This document shows, one piece after another, positions 59,062 to 64,000 of a stretch of 64,000 nt of DNA. Positions within the stretch are counted from its first letter, which is position 1. Every line of letters starts with the position of its first letter. The notes under the pieces were generated by a model. It had not been told where the DNA came from. It searched no databases and saw only the letters and a list, made by a program, of their open reading frames with translations. This stretch comes from Anaerolineales bacterium. GTDB lineage: Bacteria; Chloroflexota; Anaerolineae; Anaerolineales; Villigracilaceae. The stretch covers positions 62,001 through 126,000 of the forward strand of contig JACKAW010000005.1 of NCBI GenBank assembly GCA_020634885.1, read 5' to 3'. The position numbers were made by a program, and so were the translations under genes.

Positions 59062-60054
59062 ATGAAATATTTGATTGCTGGTCTTGGTTCTGTGGGGCGG
59101 CGGCACATGCGCAACCTGGTTGCATTGGGCGAAACGGATATCGTCCTCTACCGCACCCATAAGGCGACATTGCCCGATGATGAACTGGCGGGATACCCGG
59201 TTGAAACAGATTTCACCGAGGCATTGAAGAAACACAAACCCGATGCGGTCATCGTTTCAAACCCGACTTCCCTGCACATGGATATTGCCATCCCTGCCGC
59301 CGAAACCGGCTGTGCCATTTTGCTGGAGAAACCCATCGCAGATTCAATGGCGCATGTGGACGAGCTTAAAAAAGCTGTGCAAAACAGCGGATCAAAAGTA
59401 TTGGTGGCGTTTCAATTCCGCTTTCACCCGGGCATGGTCAAGACCCGCGAGTTGATCGAGAACGGCGAGATTGGGCGGGTGGTTTCTGCAAGCGTCCACT
59501 TTGGTGAGTATTTGCCAGCCTGGCATCCTTGGGAAGATTACCGCACCGGCTATGCAGCTCGTGCCGATATGGGCGGCGGTGTGGTGGCAACCCAGAGCCA
59601 TTCGCTTGATTATTTGCCGTGGTTGGTGGGAAAGAAAGTAGAAGCCGTTTGGGGTTTTGCCGATAAGCTCAGCGACCTTGAAGTGACAGCCGATGATACA
59701 GCCAAGATCGGCGTGCGGTTTGAAGGCGGTGCGGTAGGCAGTTTTCACCTTGATTACAACCAACAACCACCGGAACACGAATTCCGCATCATCGGCACGA
59801 ACGGCACGATCAAGTGGAATCTTGCAGATGGGGCGGCTCGAATTTACAGAGTTGAGAAAAAAGATTGGGATGTGTATCCGCTGCCAGAGGGGTGGGAGCG
59901 CAACGTCATGTTCCAGCAGCAGACGCAGCATTTTGTGGATGTGGTTGCGGGCAAAGCAGAACCATCCTGCACGTTGGATGATGGGGTGCAAGTGCAACAG
60001 GTCATCGCGGCGGTGCATGAATCGCAAAAGACGGGGAAGTTGATTTCATTGTAG
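59062..60054 (+). CDS. Gfo/Idh/MocA-family oxidoreductase
   Basis: A 330-residue NAD(P)-dependent sugar dehydrogenase/reductase. KYLIAGLGSVGRRHMRNL is the Rossmann loop, AILLEKPIADSM the conserved EKP motif, and SFHLDYNQQPPEHEFRIIGTNGTIKW belongs to the C-terminal beta domain. It probably oxidises or reduces a nucleotide-sugar for the glycan. ATG 59062 is preferred, 5 nt after GAGG; an upstream GTG lies in that Shine-Dalgarno sequence. Confidence 0.88.
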   Translation: MKYLIAGLGSVGRRHMRNLVALGETDIVLYRTHKATLPDDELAGYPVETDFTEALKKHKPDAVIVSNPTSLHMDIAIPAAETGCAILLEKPIADSMAHVDELKKAVQNSGSKVLVAFQFRFHPGMVKTRELIENGEIGRVVSASVHFGEYLPAWHPWEDYRTGYAARADMGGGVVATQSHSLDYLPWLVGKKVEAVWGFADKLSDLEVTADDTAKIGVRFEGGAVGSFHLDYNQQPPEHEFRIIGTNGTIKWNLADGAARIYRVEKKDWDVYPLPEGWERNVMFQQQTQHFVDVVAGKAEPSCTLDDGVQVQQVIAAVHESQKTGKLISL

Positions 60055-60064
60055 TGTGGGTTTT

Positions 60065-60091
60065 GCAGGTCACGTTGAAAACGTGACCTGC
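60065..60091. terminator. palindrome after oxidoreductase gene
   Basis: GCAGGTCACGTT (60065-60076) pairs with AACGTGACCTGC (60080-60091), loop GAA, followed by TTATTTT. The rest of the 195-bp gap to 60249 holds the sat-cysC promoter. Confidence 0.75.
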
Positions 60092-60183
60092 TTATTTTCA
60101 GGGAAAGAAAATGCCCGATGGGGAGAGACAGGCTCACGATCCAGTAAGAGGCGCTTTCAAAATTCACCCGCTGAATTTTGGGT

Positions 60184-60189
60184 TATAAT
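60184..60189 (+). promoter_or_regulatory. -10 box of sat-cysC
   Basis: TATAAT 60 nt before ATG 60250, with GGAG (60240-60243) 6 nt before the ATG: a leadered gene. Confidence 0.5.
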
Positions 60190-60249
60190 GGGCAACTGTA
60201 TGATAATCCGATCCTGCTTGCAGGGTTTCTAATTTCAATGGAGTAACAA

Positions 60250-61977
60250 ATGGCTAAAGCAAAACTTATCTCCCCTTATGGTGGCAAACTGGTTGACCTT
60301 GTTGTGAAAGGTGCAGAACGCGAAGAATTGATCACGCGTGCCGGGCAGTTGCCTTCGATCAAGATCACCATGCGTAACCTGTGCGATCTTGAACTGATTG
60401 CTACAGGCGGTTTTTCACCGCTCACAACCTTTATGGGCAAAGCCGACTACGAGCGCGTGCTTAAAGAAATGCGCCTCGCCGATGGAACGCTCTTCCCTCT
60501 CCCCATCACCCTCACGGCTGACCCGAAAGAACTGCCGACTGTGGGTGAAGAACTCGCTCTGCGCGATGCGAACTTTGATTTGATCGCTGTGATCCGCCTT
60601 GATGAGGTCTTTCACTGGGATGCCGAAACCGAAGCGGCTCTCGCGTACGGTTCGACCGATACCAAGCATCCGATGGTCTCTGAGATGGGACGTTGGGGCA
60701 AGGTTTGTATCTCTGGTCCGTTGAAGGTGATCAACCTGCCCAAGTATTACGACTTTGTGAACTTGCGCCACACTCCGGCTCAGGTTCGTGAAATGCTTGA
60801 AAAGATGGGCAATGATAATGTCGTTGCGTTCCAGACCCGTAATCCTTTGCACCGCATTCATGAAGAACTGACCAAACGCGCCGCCGCTCAGGTGAATGGC
60901 TCGCTCATTGTTCACCCTGTGGTCGGCATGACCAAGCCTGGTGATGTGGATCACTACACCCGCGTGCGTACCTACAAGGCATTGGTTGATAATCACTACG
61001 ACCAGAAGAGCACCATGCTCAGCCTTTTGCCGCTTGCCATGCGCATGGCGGGACCGAAGGAAGCGCTGCTCCACGCCATCATCCGCCGCAACCATGGCGC
61101 GAATCATTTCATTGTCGGGCGTGACCATGCCGGCCCGGGCAATGACTCGACGGGGAAACCGTTCTACGGTCCGTATGACGCGCAGGAATTGATGACCCAA
61201 CACGAAGCCGAACTCGGCGTCAAGATGGTTCCGTTCGAAATGCTGGTCTACCTTCCCGATGAAGATCGCTACGTGGAACAGAAGGATGTTCCTGCTGGCG
61301 CGAAGGTTGCCAACATCTCCGGTACCCAAGTCCGCGATGATTATCTTGCTAAGGGCAAGCTGCTGCCCGAATGGTTCACCCGCCCTGAAACCGCAGAAAT
61401 TCTGCGTGAAATGTATCCTCCGCGCCACGAGCAGGGTTTCGGCATTTGGTTTACTGGCTTGAGCGGTTCTGGTAAGTCTGCTACTACTTCTGTGCTCACA
61501 ACTCTCTTGCTCGAACGCGGACGTGAAACCGCCATCCTCGACGGCGACGTTGTCCGCACACATCTTTCCAAAGGACTCGGCTTCAGCAAGGAAGACCGCG
61601 ATACCAACATCATCCGCATCGGCTTTGTGGCTGGCGAGATCGCCCGCGCTGGCGGCATCGTTGTCTGCGCCGCCATCAGCCCCTACCGCGCCACCCGCGA
61701 AGAAGCCCGCAAGATGGTGGGCGAGAACTTCATCGAAGTATTCATGGATACCCCTGTGGAAGTCTGTGAACAGCGCGATGTGAAGGGGTTGTATGCCAAG
61801 GCACGCCAAGCCGTTGCCGATGGAAAGCCAATGGGCTTCACCGGTGTCGATGATCCGTATGAGCCGCCCATCAAGCCTGAGATCACACTCAAAGGCTACG
61901 AATCAACACCTGAAGACAATGCCCGCATCATCGTCAAATATCTGGAAGAACAGGGTTTCCTGCTTCCAATGAAGTAA
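60250..61977 (+). CDS. bifunctional sulfate adenylyltransferase/adenylylsulfate kinase
   Basis: A 575-residue fusion. The N-terminal ATP sulfurylase (about 1-390) has FQTRNPLHRIHEELTKRA (QTRNPxHxxHE) and VGRDHAGPGNDS. The C-terminal APS kinase (about 395-575) has IWFTGLSGSGKSATTSVL (P-loop), ILDGDVVR, LGFSKEDRDTNIIRIGFVA and FIEVFMDTPVEVCEQRDVKGLYAKAR (motif regions). It converts sulfate and ATP to APS and then PAPS. With a sulfotransferase in the same locus, PAPS for glycan sulfation is the likely purpose, although sulfur assimilation is an alternative. Confidence 0.96.
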   Translation: MAKAKLISPYGGKLVDLVVKGAEREELITRAGQLPSIKITMRNLCDLELIATGGFSPLTTFMGKADYERVLKEMRLADGTLFPLPITLTADPKELPTVGEELALRDANFDLIAVIRLDEVFHWDAETEAALAYGSTDTKHPMVSEMGRWGKVCISGPLKVINLPKYYDFVNLRHTPAQVREMLEKMGNDNVVAFQTRNPLHRIHEELTKRAAAQVNGSLIVHPVVGMTKPGDVDHYTRVRTYKALVDNHYDQKSTMLSLLPLAMRMAGPKEALLHAIIRRNHGANHFIVGRDHAGPGNDSTGKPFYGPYDAQELMTQHEAELGVKMVPFEMLVYLPDEDRYVEQKDVPAGAKVANISGTQVRDDYLAKGKLLPEWFTRPETAEILREMYPPRHEQGFGIWFTGLSGSGKSATTSVLTTLLLERGRETAILDGDVVRTHLSKGLGFSKEDRDTNIIRIGFVAGEIARAGGIVVCAAISPYRATREEARKMVGENFIEVFMDTPVEVCEQRDVKGLYAKARQAVADGKPMGFTGVDDPYEPPIKPEITLKGYESTPEDNARIIVKYLEEQGFLLPMK

Positions 61978-61985
61978 TCTGATGC

Positions 61986-62018
61986 AAGTGACAGTCACCT
62001 TAAAGGTGACTGTCACTT
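61986..62018. terminator. long perfect palindrome after sat-cysC
   Basis: AAGTGACAGTCACCTT and AAGGTGACTGTCACTT are perfect 16-nt arms around one A, followed by GTTCTTTG. It lies 9 bp after the stop; likely terminator or RNA-end stabiliser. Confidence 0.75.
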
Positions 62019-62027
62019 GTTCTTTGT

Positions 62028-63578
62028 ATGACCAAACCCCCTTACGCTTCATTCTTAATCCTCAGCCTGCTTGCTCTTTCAGGGACCTTTCTCGTCCTTT
62101 ATGCCACTCCACAAGGCATGGGGCTCTCTGATGATTCCATTGCCTATATTGCCGGTGCGCGCAGCCTTATTGACGGACAGGGCTACCGCGAAGCGTGGCT
62201 GGCATCCAACCAACCGGTTACGCATTTCCCCCCGGGCTTTTCGGCGATTCTTGCACTTCTCGGCTTAAGCGGGCTGGACCCTCTGCGCGGTACACGCTTC
62301 ATCAACGCACTTGTTTTTGGCGCAAACATCTTCCTGCTTGGAGTCATTGGCTGGCGTATGACCAGTTCAAAGGTCGCAGGAGGCGTGCTTGCTTTCCTCC
62401 TGCTGGTGAACGGACAGTTATTCCGCGTCCACACCACGGCAATGAGCGAACCGTTGTACATCCTATTTACACTTGCCGCGTTCCTGGCTTTTTCACAATA
62501 TTTTGCCAGCGGGCAAAAGTCTGCGATTCGGTTTTTATTGCTGAGTTCTGTATTTACGGCATTTGCCTATCTCACCCGTTACGCCGGTTTGGCTTTGCTT
62601 GCAACCTTGTTCGTTTCCCTTTTCATCCTTCACCCCACTTGGAAACAACGCCTGACTGGTATTGGCATCTTCTTTGCCGGTTTCATTCCCTTTGCCTTTG
62701 CGTGGGGTTTGCGTAACCGCCTGGTGGCAGATAATGCCACCAACCGCACATTGATCTATCATCCCATCACTGCTGAAAACATCCAACTGGGAATTGCGAA
62801 CTTCTCCAGCTTTATTCTGCCGCTTGAAACATGGCGGCGAGAATTGTTCAAGATACCCAATTTCTTTGCTCTTATCCTTGTTGCTGTTATTCTCTCTCTG
62901 CTTGTTTGGATGTTGATAAAAGGAACGAAGAAATTTTTCAACCCCGCAGCAGAACCCCCCGAAGTCCTTTCGTTTATCAGTGTTCTTTATATTTTTGGCT
63001 ATCTCGCATCCATTCTCTCTTCCATGACATTGTTCGATGCCAGTACCAAATTTCAGCTTCGTATTGTTGCGCCGGTATATATCAGCCTGCTGATTATGTT
63101 GGTGTATGCAGGCTATTGGCTTTGGCAAAAACAAAAAGCCGTCACGATTCTCCTGTCTCTACTCATCTTCTCTCTTTCTCTTTCCGGCTTTGCCGAAACC
63201 CTTACCCAGCTCCGCAAAGGCGGGCAGGGATATGCCTCCTTCCAATGGTTCGACTCAGAGGCGATGCAATTCCTGCAAACCCTGCCCGAAGGCGCTCGCA
63301 TTTACACCAACGAAGCCGCGGCAGTTTATTTGTACACTGATCGTCCCGCCTATGTACTACCCGATCTGGTTGACCCTGTCACCGGTCTCCCGCGCGGACG
63401 TTTTGACGAAGGCGTTTCTGAACTTCATGCCGATGTACTATCTGGCGAAGCCGCCTTGGCGCTTTTCGATGTAGATTCCAAAGACGAAGAAGTACAATCA
63501 GTCTATCAAATTCTTGCCGAAGGTCTCTACCCCGCCTTCAGCAAACAAAATGACGAAATTTACACCGCATTCCCATAA
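62028..63578 (+). CDS. GT39-like membrane glycosyltransferase
   Basis: A 516-residue GT-C membrane protein with about 11 helices. The loop after helix 1 has SDDSIAYIAGARSLIDGQGY (acidic pair), then VTHFPPGFSAILALLGL, typical of the GT39/ArnT-like set. The C-terminal soluble domain (about 400-516) has YTNEAAAVYLYTDRPAYVLPDLVDP. It is the third such enzyme in the locus; donor and acceptor unknown. The ATG lies 9 bp beyond the palindrome following sat-cysC, without a clear Shine-Dalgarno sequence. Confidence 0.8.
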   Translation: MTKPPYASFLILSLLALSGTFLVLYATPQGMGLSDDSIAYIAGARSLIDGQGYREAWLASNQPVTHFPPGFSAILALLGLSGLDPLRGTRFINALVFGANIFLLGVIGWRMTSSKVAGGVLAFLLLVNGQLFRVHTTAMSEPLYILFTLAAFLAFSQYFASGQKSAIRFLLLSSVFTAFAYLTRYAGLALLATLFVSLFILHPTWKQRLTGIGIFFAGFIPFAFAWGLRNRLVADNATNRTLIYHPITAENIQLGIANFSSFILPLETWRRELFKIPNFFALILVAVILSLLVWMLIKGTKKFFNPAAEPPEVLSFISVLYIFGYLASILSSMTLFDASTKFQLRIVAPVYISLLIMLVYAGYWLWQKQKAVTILLSLLIFSLSLSGFAETLTQLRKGGQGYASFQWFDSEAMQFLQTLPEGARIYTNEAAAVYLYTDRPAYVLPDLVDPVTGLPRGRFDEGVSELHADVLSGEAALALFDVDSKDEEVQSVYQILAEGLYPAFSKQNDEIYTAFP

Positions 63579-63582
63579 TCTT

Positions 63583-63606
63583 AGACCCTAAAATTTTCAA
63601 GGGTCT
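63583..63606 (+). terminator. hairpin before SDR gene
   Basis: AGACCCT (63583-63589) and AGGGTCT (63600-63606) flank an A/T-rich 10-nt loop. Weak terminator or leader structure for the next gene. Confidence 0.5.
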
Positions 63607-63620
63607 CTAAAGGAACTCAC

Positions 63621-64000
63621 ATGACTATTCTCGATAAATTCAATTTGAAAGACCGTGTAGCCGTTGTCACCGGCGGCGGCGGACAGCTTGGTTTTGAATT
63701 CTGCAAAACCCTCGCCGAAGCAGGCGCCGCCGTAGTTGCCGCAGACCTCAACATGGATTTTGCAGGAAAGACCGCCGCTCGTCTTACCGAAGCCGGATAC
63801 TCCGCCATGGCATTTCCCCTCGACGTGACCCGCATCGAATCGACCCGGGAACTGGTCGCTGAAACCGTCAAACAGTTCGGCAGCCTCGACATTCTCGTCA
63901 ACTCTGCGGCGCTCGACCCAAAATTTGACCCCACCGCTTCAGAAAAAGGAATTGCCCCCGGCGCCTTCGAAGACTATCCACTCGCCGATTGGCAAGCCGC
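63621..64000 (+). CDS. SDR-family oxidoreductase, partial at window end
   Basis: The N-terminal 126 residues or so of a classical short-chain dehydrogenase: DRVAVVTGGGGQLGFEFCKTL carries the TGxxxGxG cofactor loop (shown by residues 12-32), AADLN the next strand, LDVTR and LDILVNSAALDP the NNAG-like motif (NSA). The sequence runs off the window before the catalytic Tyr-Lys. Shine-Dalgarno AAAGGAACT before ATG 63621. Part of the glycan locus by position. Confidence 0.85.
   Translation, partial: MTILDKFNLKDRVAVVTGGGGQLGFEFCKTLAEAGAAVVAADLNMDFAGKTAARLTEAGYSAMAFPLDVTRIESTRELVAETVKQFGSLDILVNSAALDPKFDPTASEKGIAPGAFEDYPLADWQA

Noticed and set aside
60415..61809. Long minus-strand ORF inside sat-cysC (464 residues)
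   Set aside because: Antisense shadow of a strongly conserved gene, no start signal and no family features.

Overview
The window reads as a chromosomal segment of a mid-GC bacterium, most likely Chloroflexota of the Anaerolineae type. The grounds are surface proteins with Pro/Thr-rich linkers behind a single anchor, TPR proteins on membrane stalks, a groESL operon under a perfect CIRCE operator, many intergenic palindromic repeats, and a mixture of Shine-Dalgarno-led genes with genes whose -10 box sits 6-8 nt before the start codon (apparently leaderless). The phylum call is inference from gene style; no rRNA, tRNA or complete marker set is present.

Layout. 0-9.9 kb: MFS transporter and trmD (minus strand), a tandem pair of membrane-anchored TPR proteins, groES-groEL with CIRCE, a PPIase lipoprotein, a stalked surface protein, and ilvE (minus). 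10-17.4 kb: a DUF4173-like membrane protein; a DsbA/FrnE-type thiol oxidoreductase whose first active-site Cys is an in-frame TGA followed by a SECIS-like hairpin (probable selenoprotein, the best find here); then a minus-strand operon of split chromate transporter, UspA, MESH1-like ppGpp hydrolase and an exonuclease-WYL fusion; then a GNAT and a holin-like membrane protein. 17.4-18.1 kb: a gene-free stretch filled with three palindromic, MITE-like elements. 18.1-25.3 kb: epimerase, AT-rich acyltransferase, GNAT, membrane protein, YugP-like and CtpA-like proteases, HAD phosphatase.

25.3-38.3 kb: mutL, divergent from the HAD gene across one palindromic -10 box; two GGDEF proteins; lipB; a DprE1/DprE2-like pair; a lipid kinase; an XPB/Ssl2 N-terminal-type protein; glycine C-acetyltransferase; an AT-rich nuclease-like protein. 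38.4-64 kb: mostly surface-glycan biosynthesis: sugar-nucleotide cytidylyltransferases, a hydroxyacid dehydrogenase, integral-membrane GT-C glycosyltransferases, GT2/GT4/GT-B enzymes, an AAC(3)-type acetyltransferase, a DUF4910 peptidase-like protein, a sulfotransferase, an oxidoreductase and a fused ATP sulfurylase-APS kinase that would supply PAPS. A GxxExxY gene with 15-bp terminal inverted repeats is inserted in this locus.

Together the genes suggest an organism that invests in an elaborate, probably sulfated, extracellular glycan, with protein quality control (GroESL, CtpA, PPIase), redox folding (Sec-containing oxidoreductase) and nucleotide second messengers (c-di-GMP, ppGpp hydrolysis). 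The genome also carries several families of short palindromic repeats, some overlapping coding sequence.
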